This document shows, one piece after another, positions 8,499 to 17,237 of a stretch of DNA of 64,000 nt (its first letter is position 1; every line of letters begins with the position of its first letter). Origin of the DNA: Acidimicrobiaceae bacterium (lineage in GTDB: Bacteria; Actinomycetota; Acidimicrobiia; Acidimicrobiales; UBA8190); contig PLXQ01000077.1 of NCBI GenBank assembly GCA_003151475.1, positions 62,001 through 126,000 on the forward strand. The letters are read 5' to 3'. Made by a program: the position numbers and the translations under genes. The notes under the pieces were generated by a model. It saw nothing but the letters and a program-made list of their open reading frames with translations, did not search any database and was not told the DNA's origin.

Positions 8499-9006
8499 CT
8501 TGTGCCGTCCCTTGAGTCACGGGATCCCCGGAGGGCTCCAGGTGGGCTGTGGAATGCGGGCGCCCGTCGTCTGAGCATTCGTCTCGCGGAGCCGGCGCCG
8601 GGAAGGGCGGGCGGCCCTGGACATGTGAGAGTCCAAACGAGGTGCGGACGGAGCAACCCTGGGCTAGGCCGTGGGCGGCTCCGTCTGCCTCCGTGCTGAG
8701 CGCGGCTGTGGGCGAGGTGAGGTCATGGTGGGTCCCGGTCGGGTGGGAGCTGCTCGTCGCCGGGCGCGCGGACGCGCCGGTGACAGACGAGACGGTCATA
8801 GGTGGTCCACTGGCGCAGGCCGGTCAGGGCCCGGTCGGCAGCCTCCGCAGCTGCCGCATGGACTCCACCATCCGATGTTTCGGGTCGCAAGCACCATAGC
8901 GCTTGTGCACGGCGTCGCAAGCACACCCGGGGGGTCGAGCGGATCGTCCCGGGTGCCCGGCGTCCCTTCGCCGGGCCCAGATCAGGCCTGTGGCCTGGTC
9001 TTTCGG
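8499..9006. other. Intergenic stretch with paired short repeats
   Basis: No credible gene was found in about 500 bp. It includes the direct repeat GTCGCAAGCAC at 8884-8894 and 8914-8924 (30-bp spacing), with a near-inverted GCTTGTGC between them, so it may hold a regulatory site. It also serves as the upstream region of the Rpf-like gene. Confidence 0.4.
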
Positions 9007-9894
9007 CTATCCGGCGACCGCCCTGGCTTCGTTGCCATCGGCATCGGGCTCGGGGCCGGGTTCCACCCCGGGGAGGCCGTAGAGGGAGTCCAGGGCGCGG
9101 CCCATGGTGTCGGCGGCCTCGTCGCCCCCCGCTTCGCGCACCCCCACCAAGGCGGTGAGCGAGGCGTAGCCGCGCGCCACCAACCCGGCGTCGGAGTAGG
9201 GATCGCCCCGGGGCCCCTCGCCCGGCGGGGTGAGGTCCAGGCGCAGCGTGCCCGACGGCGACGGCGGCAGAGCCACGTGGGGATGGGTCTCGCCGTCGCC
9301 CGTGTCGTGGACGGCGGACCGAATGGTCCCGCCACGCCCGAGGAGCCCGTGGCGCAGGCCCCGCAAGCCCGACAGAGCCACGTTGGGCACGTTCAGGTTG
9401 AGCGTGGTGCCCGCCGGTGCCTCCACCAGCACGGGGATCAGCCGACCGGCCAGCGTGGCCGCCGTGCTCCACGGGACCGGGTCCGGCCCCCAGCGCATGG
9501 ACACGGCCACGCAGCGCAGTCCGAAATGGGCCGCAGTGAGGGCGGCGCCCACCGTGCCCGAGTGAAGCGCCGAGCGCCCCACGTTCACGCCGTGGTTGAT
9601 GCCCGAGAGCACGAGATCGGGCCGGGGACCGAAGCCCCCCACGCAGGCGAGGATGACGGCCAGCGCCGGTGGTCCGTCGATCCCGTAGGTGGGCACGTCG
9701 AGCCCCTCGATCTCGTACGTCTCGTAGTCGACGCCGTCGCGCGAGTGGATGGGGCCGACGGCTGCTCCGGCGCCCGAATAGTCGATCATCGGGGCCACCA
9801 CCACGATCTCGTGCTCGGTGCCGGCGGCCATCCGAGCCAGCGCGGCGATGCCCGGGGCGCGCACGCCGTCGTCGTTGGTGACCAGGATGCGCAC
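9007..9894 (-). CDS. surE: 5'/3'-nucleotidase SurE
   Basis: 295 residues from a GTG start at 9894, placed by a GGAGG ribosome site 6-7 bases upstream. The SurE hallmarks are present: N-terminal ILVTNDDG (metal-binding Asp pair), the APMIDYSGAG segment, and SGINHGVNVG with the metal-binding Asn. It dephosphorylates nucleoside monophosphates and similar compounds in the cytoplasm. The C-terminal 40 residues are an extra Asp/Glu/Gly-rich tail. It starts 124 bp from the divergent epimerase gene. Confidence 0.94.
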   Translation of the reverse strand: MRILVTNDDGVRAPGIAALARMAAGTEHEIVVVAPMIDYSGAGAAVGPIHSRDGVDYETYEIEGLDVPTYGIDGPPALAVILACVGGFGPRPDLVLSGINHGVNVGRSALHSGTVGAALTAAHFGLRCVAVSMRWGPDPVPWSTAATLAGRLIPVLVEAPAGTTLNLNVPNVALSGLRGLRHGLLGRGGTIRSAVHDTGDGETHPHVALPPSPSGTLRLDLTPPGEGPRGDPYSDAGLVARGYASLTALVGVREAGGDEAADTMGRALDSLYGLPGVEPGPEPDADGNEARAVAG

Positions 9895-10017
9895 GTCGTT
9901 CCTCCGCTTCGACCACCGTGGCGGGCGCCGGCGTCTACTGCGCCAACTACCATACCGGTGCCCGTTCCCGGACGGCACCGCGTCACCCGCCATCACCATC
10001 GATCGCCTCGAGGCCCA

Positions 10018-10953
10018 ATGCCCGCTTCTCCGATGACGGACGTCTCGCCCTCGGGCGAGCAACACAGCATCGGTCACGGACGTCAACATGCGGTGATCAC
10101 CGAGGTGGGCGCGACCTTGCGCTCCTACGCGGTGGACGGCGCCGCCGTCATCGACGGCTTCGGGCTCACCGACATGTGCAGCTCCGGTCGCGGTCAAGTG
10201 CTCGCTCCCTGGCCGAACCGTCTCGGAGATGGTCGCTACTCGATCGACGGCCGCAGTGGCCGCGCCGCATGGGACGAGCCCGAGAAGTCCAACGCCATCC
10301 ACGGCCTCGTCCGCTGGCTGCCGTGGCAACTCCGGTCCCGGGCCCAGAACGTCGTCGTCCTCGGGTGCACTCTCTTCGCCCAGCCCGGTTACCCGTGGCA
10401 GCTGGAGCTCGTCGTCGAGTACCGCCTCGGCCGTGAGGGTCTGGTCGTCACGGCCGGGGTCACCAACGCCGACGAGGTGCCCGCCCCCTTCGGTTTCGGT
10501 TTCCATCCGTATCTGACGCTCGGCTCGCCCACCGTTGACGCCGTCCGCCTCACTCTTCCCGGGGAGCGTTGCCTCACCACCGACCAGCGGGGCCTGCCCA
10601 CGGGCGACACCATCGTGGCCGGCAGCGAGCTGGACTTCACCTCCGGTCGCCGCATCGGGTCCACGCAGCTCGACACCGCCTTCACGGCGTTGTGGCGCGA
10701 CGACCGGGGTATCGCCCGTGTCGTTCTGGACGACACCGAGACCGGGCGCGGCGCCACGGTCTGGATGGACGAGCACTTCGGTTATGTCATGGCCTACACC
10801 GCTGACACCGTCGAACCGGCCGGTCGCCGGCGACAGTCGATCGCCGTCGAGCCCATGACCTGTCCCCCCGACGCCCTGCGCTCGGGGATCGATCTGGTCC
10901 GCCTGGAACCGGGCGCTTCCTGGCGCGCCGCCTGGGGTATCGCACCGCGCTGA
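10018..10953 (+). CDS. Aldose 1-epimerase family protein
   Basis: About 311 residues from ATG 10018; ATG 10033 is an alternative, and neither has a strong ribosome site. The galactose-mutarotase fold is indicated by VLAPWPNRLGDGRY (sugar-binding Arg region), NAIHGLVRWLPW (conserved His), GFGFHPYLTL (second His) and AVEPMTCPPDAL with the catalytic Glu. It interconverts alpha and beta anomers of a hexose or related sugar. The GFGFHPYL form matches actinobacterial YihR-like epimerases. It runs convergent to the GGDEF-EAL gene with a 45-bp spacer. Confidence 0.9.
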   Translation: MPASPMTDVSPSGEQHSIGHGRQHAVITEVGATLRSYAVDGAAVIDGFGLTDMCSSGRGQVLAPWPNRLGDGRYSIDGRSGRAAWDEPEKSNAIHGLVRWLPWQLRSRAQNVVVLGCTLFAQPGYPWQLELVVEYRLGREGLVVTAGVTNADEVPAPFGFGFHPYLTLGSPTVDAVRLTLPGERCLTTDQRGLPTGDTIVAGSELDFTSGRRIGSTQLDTAFTALWRDDRGIARVVLDDTETGRGATVWMDEHFGYVMAYTADTVEPAGRRRQSIAVEPMTCPPDALRSGIDLVRLEPGASWRAAWGIAPR

Positions 10954-10998
10954 CCCCAACACCGCGCTAGCGGCAACGGCTACCTCGGCGCCTTCTCG

Positions 10999-13674
10999 TC
11001 AGGAGGCGGTGATCACCTGCGTGTCGGGCAGCGAGAGCTGCCCCCAGGAGCTCAAGTCGTCGCGCGGGAACGGCGCCAGGCTGTCCGCTGAGATGGGATG
11101 GCCGAAGAGGAAACCCTGGGCGATCTGACAGCCGAGAGCCCGCAGAGCGTCCACCTGCTCGGCCGTCTCCACGCCCTCGGCCACGCAGAGAAGCCGCAGG
11201 GACTCGGCCATCCCGATGACCGCCTGCACGATGGCCGTGTCCTCCTCGTCCTGGCCGAGCCCGTCGACGAAGCTCCGGTCGATCTTGATGGTCTCGACGG
11301 GCAGACGCTTCAGGTAGCTGAGCGACGAGTATCCGGTACCGAAGTCATCGATGCAGATGTGCATGCCCTGGGCCCGCAACGTCTCGAGCAAGGCAATGGC
11401 GTGATCGGGGTCGCGCATCACGGTGGTCTCCGTTACCTCGAGCAGGATGGTGTCGCGATCCACCCCGGAGCCGTCCACGATCTCGATGAGACGAGAGGCG
11501 AAGTTCCGTTCCACCAACTGTCGGGGTGACACATTGATCGACATCATGAGCCGCCACGACTCCTGTCCCGCCCGCTCCCGCAGCTCTCTCCAGGCCACGG
11601 CCTGACGACAGGCTTCGGTAATGACCCAGTACCCGAGCGGGACGATCAGTCCCGTCTCCTCGGCCAGGTCGATGAATTCGCCGGGGCCCAGAAGCCCGCG
11701 CGTCGGGTGACGCCAGCGCACCAGTGCCTCGAGGCCCACCAAGGTCGTCGTATGTAGGTCGACGAAGGGCTGATAGTGCAGCTCGAACTCGTTGCGTTCG
11801 AGGGCGCGGTGAAGGTCATTGCCTGTCCGCAGCCTTCTCACCGTCCAGGGATCGTCGTGTTGGTCGTAGAGCTCGATGCCGGCCCGGCCGCGCTCCTTGG
11901 CCCGGTACATGGCGGCATCGGCGTTGCGCAGCAGCAGCGCCGGCGTGTCGTGTCCCGTGCTCGACAGCGCCACACCCACACTGGCGGAGACGAAGACCTC
12001 CCCGTCATCGAGCTCGAACGGCAGGCTCAGCGCCGTCAGCGTGCGCGCCGCGGCTTCCCGGGCGCCGCCGGCATCGGCTACCTCTTCGAAAAGGATGGTG
12101 AACTCGTCGCCCCCGAAGCGGGCGACGGTGTCGCCCGGGCGCACCGAATCCCGGATCCTCTCGGCCACCGCCCGCAGAAGCTGGTCGCCGCGGTCATGGC
12201 CCATGCTGTCGTTGATCAGCTTGAAATGGTCGAGGTCGAGGAAGACGACGGCCACGTGGCGCGACCCCCGCAGTGATCGAGCTAGTGCCAGTTCCAGGCG
12301 GTCGGTGAACAGGACCCGGTTGGGGAGGTCGGTCAGAGGGTCGTGGATGGCGGCGTGGGCCATCATGGCGCTCATGGCCCGCCGCTCGGTGATGTCCTCG
12401 ATCTGCCCAATGGCGTAGAGGGGATTGCCGTCGGGATCACGCACGAAGCTGGCGTGCAGCGAGGTCCACACGGCGTGCCCGTCGGCGTGCAGGTACCGCT
12501 TTTCGATCTGGTAGTTGCTTACCTCACCGGCCATCAGTCGGGTCGTCCACGACAGGCTGGCCTCGCGGTCGTCGGGGTGGGTGATCTCCTGGACGGACAT
12601 CCCCGTGAGCTTGTCCTGCGGCCGTCCCACGATGTCTCCGAGAGCCCGGTTGGCCCGCAGAATCCTGCCCTTGCGGCTGACCAGGATCATGCCGATGGGG
12701 GCCTCGTCGAACGACGTGCGGAACCTCTCCTCGGCTTCGGCCAGAGCGGCTTCGGAGGCTTTGCGGTCGGTGATGTCGTGCAGGTTGGACACGAGCCCGG
12801 CCACGTTGGGGTCGTCGAGCAGGTCGGTGACGGTCACGTCGAACCAGTGCCACAAGCCGTCGACGGCCCGGATGCGCACTTCGAAGGCCAGAGGATCCCC
12901 GGCACCCGGTTGGGCGTTTCCGAACAACGGGGTCAGCTGCTTCAGGTCGTCAGGGTGGGCCAGGTCGCCCCCGATGAGCGACGTCGCTTGGCTGGGGCCG
13001 TAGCCGAGTTGTTCTTCGAATGACGGGCTGACGTAGGTCAGCCGGCCGCTGGCGTCGGTGACGACGATCATGTCGGCGGCGTGCTGCACCAGGGCCTTGA
13101 AGCGGCGTTCGGTCCTCTCTCTCTCGGCGAATACCCATTCGAGCAACTTGATGGTGAAGAGGATGCCGAGCGCGGCCAGTGCGGCCAGGGCGTGGACGAA
13201 AGGCTGGGCGACGAGGGTGGGGACGATCCCGAGGGCGATGGCGATCTGCCCGAGCCCGATGAGTACCACGCTGAAAACCATGGCCGGACGTGCCGCTCGG
13301 GCACCGAGTGTCCGCATGCAGTCGGCTACCCCGAACAGCAGGCCCAGGGCGAGCGTCGGACCCCAACCCACCGAGTAGATGACGACGGTGATGGCGGCCA
13401 GTTCGGCACCCACCCGGAATTGCAGCCGCCACCCCGTGATCACATCCCCGGGCCACAGCGCCGCTTCCAGCACCGTCAGCACGTAACAGCCCGCCAGCAT
13501 CAGGGCGATGGCCCAGATGGGCAGGTTGGCGATGAGGTGCTTGGACCGGAAGACGACGAAGACGGCGATGACGAGGGGGACGGCGAAGACGGTGGGGTCG
13601 AGAAAGCGGACCACCAGGCGTCGCCGGAAGCCCGGGTCGAGCTCCCCTGCGGTGTCCCTGTCCCGACGTCTCAC
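10999..13674 (-). CDS. Membrane PAS-PAS-GGDEF-EAL cyclic-di-GMP protein
   Basis: 891 residues. Residues 1-180 contain several membrane helices. Two PAS domains follow (LVQHAADMIVVTDASG and FRTSFDEAPIGMILV), each ending with the typical PAC phrase DITDR or DITER. The diguanylate cyclase domain has an intact ARFGGDEF site. The EAL domain has LEALVRW, EVTETTV and IDDFGTGYSSLSYL with metal-binding residues in place. Both catalytic halves therefore look active for making and breaking cyclic-di-GMP. The membrane and PAS parts probably sense an environmental or redox signal. It is a single gene. Confidence 0.95.
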   Translation of the reverse strand: MRRRDRDTAGELDPGFRRRLVVRFLDPTVFAVPLVIAVFVVFRSKHLIANLPIWAIALMLAGCYVLTVLEAALWPGDVITGWRLQFRVGAELAAITVVIYSVGWGPTLALGLLFGVADCMRTLGARAARPAMVFSVVLIGLGQIAIALGIVPTLVAQPFVHALAALAALGILFTIKLLEWVFAERERTERRFKALVQHAADMIVVTDASGRLTYVSPSFEEQLGYGPSQATSLIGGDLAHPDDLKQLTPLFGNAQPGAGDPLAFEVRIRAVDGLWHWFDVTVTDLLDDPNVAGLVSNLHDITDRKASEAALAEAEERFRTSFDEAPIGMILVSRKGRILRANRALGDIVGRPQDKLTGMSVQEITHPDDREASLSWTTRLMAGEVSNYQIEKRYLHADGHAVWTSLHASFVRDPDGNPLYAIGQIEDITERRAMSAMMAHAAIHDPLTDLPNRVLFTDRLELALARSLRGSRHVAVVFLDLDHFKLINDSMGHDRGDQLLRAVAERIRDSVRPGDTVARFGGDEFTILFEEVADAGGAREAAARTLTALSLPFELDDGEVFVSASVGVALSSTGHDTPALLLRNADAAMYRAKERGRAGIELYDQHDDPWTVRRLRTGNDLHRALERNEFELHYQPFVDLHTTTLVGLEALVRWRHPTRGLLGPGEFIDLAEETGLIVPLGYWVITEACRQAVAWRELRERAGQESWRLMMSINVSPRQLVERNFASRLIEIVDGSGVDRDTILLEVTETTVMRDPDHAIALLETLRAQGMHICIDDFGTGYSSLSYLKRLPVETIKIDRSFVDGLGQDEEDTAIVQAVIGMAESLRLLCVAEGVETAEQVDALRALGCQIAQGFLFGHPISADSLAPFPRDDLSSWGQLSLPDTQVITAS

Positions 13675-13789
13675 GGTTCAGACATCGGCCTGACACCGTC
13701 GCCCCTTGAGACACGCTGATTCCTGGGCGCCCGCCACCCCCGATACGGACCACCTGGGCTTTTGCCGTCATCGCCTCGGGGTCGGCGGC

Positions 13790-13840
13790 GGTCGGGCGGC
13801 GGTCGGGCGGCGGTCGGGCGGCGGCCGGGCGGCGGTCGGG
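13790..13840. repeat. 11-bp tandem repeat GGTCGGGCGGC
   Basis: Three exact copies, one copy with a single change and a partial fifth copy run head to tail, in the roughly 240-bp divergent region between the GGDEF-EAL gene and the aldo/keto reductase. This is a GC-only microsatellite; function unknown, and slippage-prone. Confidence 0.9.
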
Positions 13841-13916
13841 CCCCGCCGCTGCCGTGGTAAGCCTGCTGCTCATCCCGGCGCGCCACAGACCGGGCCACGG
13901 CGATCTGAGGTGCTCC

Positions 13917-14897
13917 ATGCAGTACGTGAATCTCGGCCGGACGGGCCTGCGTGTATCACGGGTCTGTCTCGGCATGATGAGCTTCGGAAACGACAGTGAC
14001 CGGCCCTGGGTGCTCGACGAGGATGCGGCCGAGCCCATCGTGCGGGCCGCCGTCGACGGTGGGATCACCTTCTTCGACACGGCCGACGCCTATTCCAACG
14101 GGGCCAGCGAGGTGGCCACCGGCCGATTGGTCGGCAAGATGCTCACCCGGGACGAGGTCGTCATCGCCACCAAGGTGTTCATGCCGGTGACCCCGGGAGA
14201 GAACGGCGGCGGCCTGTCGCGCAAGCACATCCTGGCTGGCATCGACGCTTCGTTGCGACGGCTCGGTATGGATTACGTCGATCTCTACCAGATCCATCGT
14301 TGGGACGGCCGCACCCCGATCGAAGAGACCATGGGTGCGCTGCATGACGTCGTGCGCGCCGGCAAGGCCCGCTACATCGGCGCCAGCAGCATGTTCGCCT
14401 GGCAGTTCGCCAAGGCCCAGTACACGGCGGACGAAAACGGCTGGACCCGCTTCGTCTCCATGCAACCCCACTACAATCTCCTCTACCGCGAGGAGGAGCG
14501 CGAGATGATCCCGCAGTGTCTCGATCAGGGCGTCGGCGTCATCCCCTGGAGCCCGCTGGCTCGGGGTGTGCTGGCCGGCAACCGCACCCGCGACGGCGAG
14601 AAGCGGACGACCCGATCCGACACCGACCCCTTCACCGACTATCTCTACAGCCACCCGAGTGACTTCGACGTGGTCGACCGCGTCGGTGAGATTGCTGCCC
14701 GGCGCGGTGTCCCCACCGCCCAGGTGGCCCTGGCCTGGTTGCTCCAGCGACCCGGAGTCACCGCTCCCATTGTCGGGGCGACGAAGCTGAGTCATCTGGA
14801 GGACGCCTTGGCGGCGGAGACGCTCGATCTGAGCGACGAGGAAGTGAAGAGCCTGGAAGAGCCGTACGTCCCGCATCCCGTGCTCGGCCACTTCTGA
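13917..14897 (+). CDS. Aldo/keto reductase
   Basis: 326 residues from ATG 13917, preceded by a TGAGG ribosome site. All four catalytic tetrad positions are visible: Asp and Tyr in FFDTADAYSNG, Lys in VIATKVFMP and His in YQIHRWD. The NADPH-binding phrases PWSPLARGVLAG and APIVGATKLSHLED are typical of the YajO/Tas-like subgroup. It reduces aldehydes or ketones with NADPH in the cytoplasm. Substrate unknown. It is convergent with the P450 gene about 100 bp away. Confidence 0.93.
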   Translation: MQYVNLGRTGLRVSRVCLGMMSFGNDSDRPWVLDEDAAEPIVRAAVDGGITFFDTADAYSNGASEVATGRLVGKMLTRDEVVIATKVFMPVTPGENGGGLSRKHILAGIDASLRRLGMDYVDLYQIHRWDGRTPIEETMGALHDVVRAGKARYIGASSMFAWQFAKAQYTADENGWTRFVSMQPHYNLLYREEEREMIPQCLDQGVGVIPWSPLARGVLAGNRTRDGEKRTTRSDTDPFTDYLYSHPSDFDVVDRVGEIAARRGVPTAQVALAWLLQRPGVTAPIVGATKLSHLEDALAAETLDLSDEEVKSLEEPYVPHPVLGHF

Positions 14898-14980
14898 GTT
14901 TTCGCCGGCCGGGCTTGAGGTCGCCGGCTGCCCTCAGCACCGCCGGATCTCGTCAGCACCGCCAGATGCCGTCTGAGCGT

Positions 14981-14997
14981 CGCCGCCCGGGGCGGCG
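14981..14997. terminator. Hairpin after the P450 gene
   Basis: CGCCGCC and GGCGGCG flank a 3-base loop immediately next to the P450 stop codon, between convergent genes. There is no T-tract; probable GC-rich terminator. Confidence 0.5.
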
Positions 14998-16233
14998 CTA
15001 GGCGTCGAAGAGCACCGGCACCGACGTCGGCGAGCGGAAAATGAGACCGCGGATGTGCGGATCGTCCCCGTCCGGATCGAGTCGGACGTTCGGGAGGCGG
15101 TCGAGGACGGCGTTCACGACGATCCTGGTCTCGAGCCGGGCCAGGTGCATGCCGAGACACATGTGCGGCCCGAAGGCGAAAGCCAGGTGCTGCTGGGGCT
15201 TTCTGAAGATGTCGAAAGCATCCGGGTTCTCCCAGCGCTGCTCGTCGTGGTTGGCCGATCCGAGGCACGTGGCGATGTCGCCCCCGGCCGGAACCGTCAC
15301 ATCCCCCAACTCGATCTCGGTCGTGGCCGTGCGGTTGATCATGAGAAGCGGCGGCTCGAGGCGCAGTGCCTCCTCGATGGCCTGATCAAGCAGGGTCCGG
15401 TCCTGCTGGACGGTGGTCAGCTGGTCTGGGTGGGTGAGGAGGAGGAACAGGAGGTTTCCCGAGGAGCGGTACGTGGTCTCCGCTCCGGCCGGCAGCAGGA
15501 GCAGGAGGAACGAGTTGATGGCCTCATCGGTCAATTTCTCGCCGTCGATATCGGCCGTGACGAGATCGCTGATGACATCCTCGCGGGGCGATCTCCGCCG
15601 TTCGGCCACCACGCCGGCGAAGTAGTTCTTGAGGCTCTCCGACGCGGCCAGTCCTCTCTCGATGTCCGCCCCCAGTCCGATCAGCTCGATGGACCACCGT
15701 TGGAATTGGGCGAAGTCCTCCTCGGGGAGCCCGAGCAGTCGGGCGATCACCCGCACGGGGAATTCGAAGGTGAGCTCCCGGACGAGCTCGGCCGAACCGC
15801 GCCGGGCGAACCGGTCGATCAGCTCGTTGCAGATGGGGCCGATGAGATCGGCCTCCCACCGCGCCAACGACTTCTCCCGGAAGGCGTTGGCCACCAGATT
15901 GCGGTGCGGACGATGCTCGGGGTCATCCATGCCCAGGATCATGTGACCCATCACCATGCCGATGGTGCTGTCGTAGCCGGTTGAGCTGAAGGTCTTGGCG
16001 CTGCGCAGGATCCGTGAACAGTCATCGAAGCGAAATGCCGTCCAGCTCTCGGGCGGAACCATGCCTTCGGGCATCATGTCTTGCCCGATGAGGCTTCCCT
16101 TCCACACCGGTGTCTTCGCTCGTTTCTCGGCGAAGTCGGCGTACGGATCACGGAGATCGCCGCCGATGACGTCGTCAAACGCCTCGAACGGGTCGTAGCC
16201 GTCGCTCAGAGCCTGTTGCTGCTGCTCGCTCAT
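14998..16233 (-). CDS. Cytochrome P450
   Basis: 411 residues, standard for soluble bacterial P450s. The I-helix oxygen-activation motif is PAGAETTYR, the K-helix ExxR is EEALRLEPP, and the heme loop FAFGPHMCLGMHLARLE supplies the axial Cys. The MDDPEHRPHRNLV C-helix region is also typical. It uses heme and an external ferredoxin or reductase, neither encoded nearby, to hydroxylate a lipophilic substrate. Sequence style resembles the actinobacterial steroid/terpenoid-type P450s. Start ATG 16233. It is the last intact core gene before the integration site. Confidence 0.95.
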   Translation of the reverse strand: MSEQQQQALSDGYDPFEAFDDVIGGDLRDPYADFAEKRAKTPVWKGSLIGQDMMPEGMVPPESWTAFRFDDCSRILRSAKTFSSTGYDSTIGMVMGHMILGMDDPEHRPHRNLVANAFREKSLARWEADLIGPICNELIDRFARRGSAELVRELTFEFPVRVIARLLGLPEEDFAQFQRWSIELIGLGADIERGLAASESLKNYFAGVVAERRRSPREDVISDLVTADIDGEKLTDEAINSFLLLLLPAGAETTYRSSGNLLFLLLTHPDQLTTVQQDRTLLDQAIEEALRLEPPLLMINRTATTEIELGDVTVPAGGDIATCLGSANHDEQRWENPDAFDIFRKPQQHLAFAFGPHMCLGMHLARLETRIVVNAVLDRLPNVRLDPDGDDPHIRGLIFRSPTSVPVLFDA

Positions 16234-16347
16234 GGCCTTCCTCCCTGTGTCCCGTGACCACGACGTACCTGGGCTGAGACTACCTCTGCACCGGCCCCCG
16301 GCGGGCGACGGCGCAGTACGCTCGCCCCGCTGCCGGACGACGGCCGC

Positions 16348-16377
16348 GGGTCGATCAGGAAAGGGTCGATCAGGAAA
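16348..16377. repeat. 15-bp tandem duplication
   Basis: GGGTCGATCAGGAAA occurs twice head to tail directly upstream of the broken gene at 16386. It may have displaced that gene's original start codon. Confidence 0.85.
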
Positions 16378-16385
16378 GGTCTGTC

Positions 16386-16651
16386 CCTCTGATCGCTGTC
16401 TACCTGAACCCGGAATCGATGACGGTGGAGCAGTACAACCAGGTGTCCGCGAGGCTGGGGGCGCCTCGGCGCCGGAGAAGGGCCGAAAATTGCACTCGTC
16501 ATTCGGCGAGGACGGTCATCTCATGGTCTTCGACATCTGGGAGACCCGGGAGGATTTCGACGCCTTCGCCGCCGTCCTGGTTCCGATCCTCGCGGACCTG
16601 GGGATCGGTGGTGAACCCTTCGTGATGCCGGTGATCAATCTCGTTCAGTGA
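16386..16651 (+). pseudogene. Frameshifted small conserved protein (about 88 residues)
   Basis: Two reading frames together give one continuous protein. The first runs PLIAVYLNPESMTVEQYNQV up to SARLGA near 16,463. The second picks up at GASAPEKGRKLHSSFGED and ends with PVINLVQ at 16,651. Short actinobacterial proteins with this layout are known to me as uncharacterised. A one-base deletion (or two-base insertion) near 16,460-16,475 breaks it, and no standard start codon precedes the PLIAVY segment. A sequencing error is possible, but loss of both start and frame suggests decay. It lies 25 bp from the tRNA fragment. Confidence 0.65.
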
Positions 16652-16676
16652 CAAGGCGCAGACGATCCCGCGGAAG

Positions 16677-16721
16677 TGGTGCGCCCCTCGGGATTCGAAC
16701 CCGAAACCTGCGGATTAAGAG
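16677..16721 (-). tRNA. tRNA-Lys(CTT) 3' half (attachment-site remnant)
   Basis: Read on the minus strand this is the 3' half of a tRNA: anticodon loop CTCTTAA (anticodon CTT, lysine), stem half TCCGC, variable loop AGGTT, a perfect T-arm (TCGGG, TTCGAAT, CCCGA), acceptor strand GGGGCGC, discriminator A and encoded CCA. Nothing resembling the 5' half follows; sequence beyond 16,721 does not match a tRNA. This is the classic scar left when a tyrosine integrase inserts an element into a tRNA 3' end. Geometry places the element to the right and the intact tRNA-Lys at its far end, outside the window. Confidence 0.85.
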
Positions 16722-17237
16722 AGTGAATCGATCGCTGTCAGGGGGATGCTGGAGACCGCTAAACATAGCCTGACCAGGTCTTATCAATTTGGCTCAATTG
16801 GCATCCCTGTTCGGAACCTGCAGAATTATGGGTTTCATTATGGGTTTCTCAACCTGCGGATTCTGGGATCCGTTTGCAGCCGCACCAAGAAAGAAAAAAA
16901 GAAAAAGTCCGTAGGCGGGCCCGCGGATTCCCTTCGTACCGAACTCGGCTGTTACGTTTCGTCCACAGAACCGGAGCTGAATCGGCACGCAGAATATGCC
17001 GTCCGGATCAGGCGTCTCAGAATGCGCCGCTCGCCCCGCATGACGCCCGGTCCCGGAATGGTCACCGGGCGGGTCTTACGGCCACCCCCGGCTTCTTTCC
17101 TACCTTTTTGCCCTGTGGCCGGTCCACCTGGTGCCCGATGACGGTTCCGCTTCCGGGATGGTATTGGCGGCCGGCTGGGCTGGAACGCACGACAGCGGCC
17201 CTTGACTGGCAAATTCGCTTCTGAGAGGGTCTGGGAC
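16722..17237. other. Gene-free element end next to att
   Basis: About 500 bp with no convincing gene. It is markedly less GC-rich than the chromosome to the left, carries the repeats at 16815-16867 and an A-rich purine tract near 16,890-16,910, and then returns to high GC. It fits an att-proximal element end. Confidence 0.5.
16815..16867. repeat. Direct repeats beside the attachment site
   Basis: ATTATGGGTTTC occurs twice in tandem (16825-16836, 16837-16848). On either side are AACCTGCAGAATTATGGG (16815) and AACCTGCGGATTCTGGG (16851). The 12-mer AACCTGCGGATT at 16851 exactly matches 16705-16716 inside the tRNA fragment. Such repeats next to an att core are typical of integrase arm- or core-type binding sites; the role is inferred. 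Confidence 0.6.

Noticed and set aside
8499-8720. A cyclic-di-AMP riboswitch upstream of the Rpf-like gene
   Set aside because: Such riboswitches precede many actinobacterial Rpf genes, and part of the region (GGGTTGCTCCGTCCG on the minus strand) looks suggestive. The conserved GTCAGCTAACCC-type and other core elements are missing, so I cannot call it.
8671-10017. Upstream extension of the epimerase gene to 8671
   Set aside because: The extra 450 codons run antisense to surE and are low-complexity; the epimerase fold starts only after 10,018.
10999-13700. Plus-strand frames opposite the GGDEF-EAL gene
   Set aside because: They contain no recognisable domains and mirror the codon pattern of the real gene.
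16784-16804. A D-arm-like sequence GGCTCAATTGGCA near the att site
   Set aside because: It recalls a tRNA D-arm, but distance and context do not fit the missing 5' half of the tRNA-Lys fragment.
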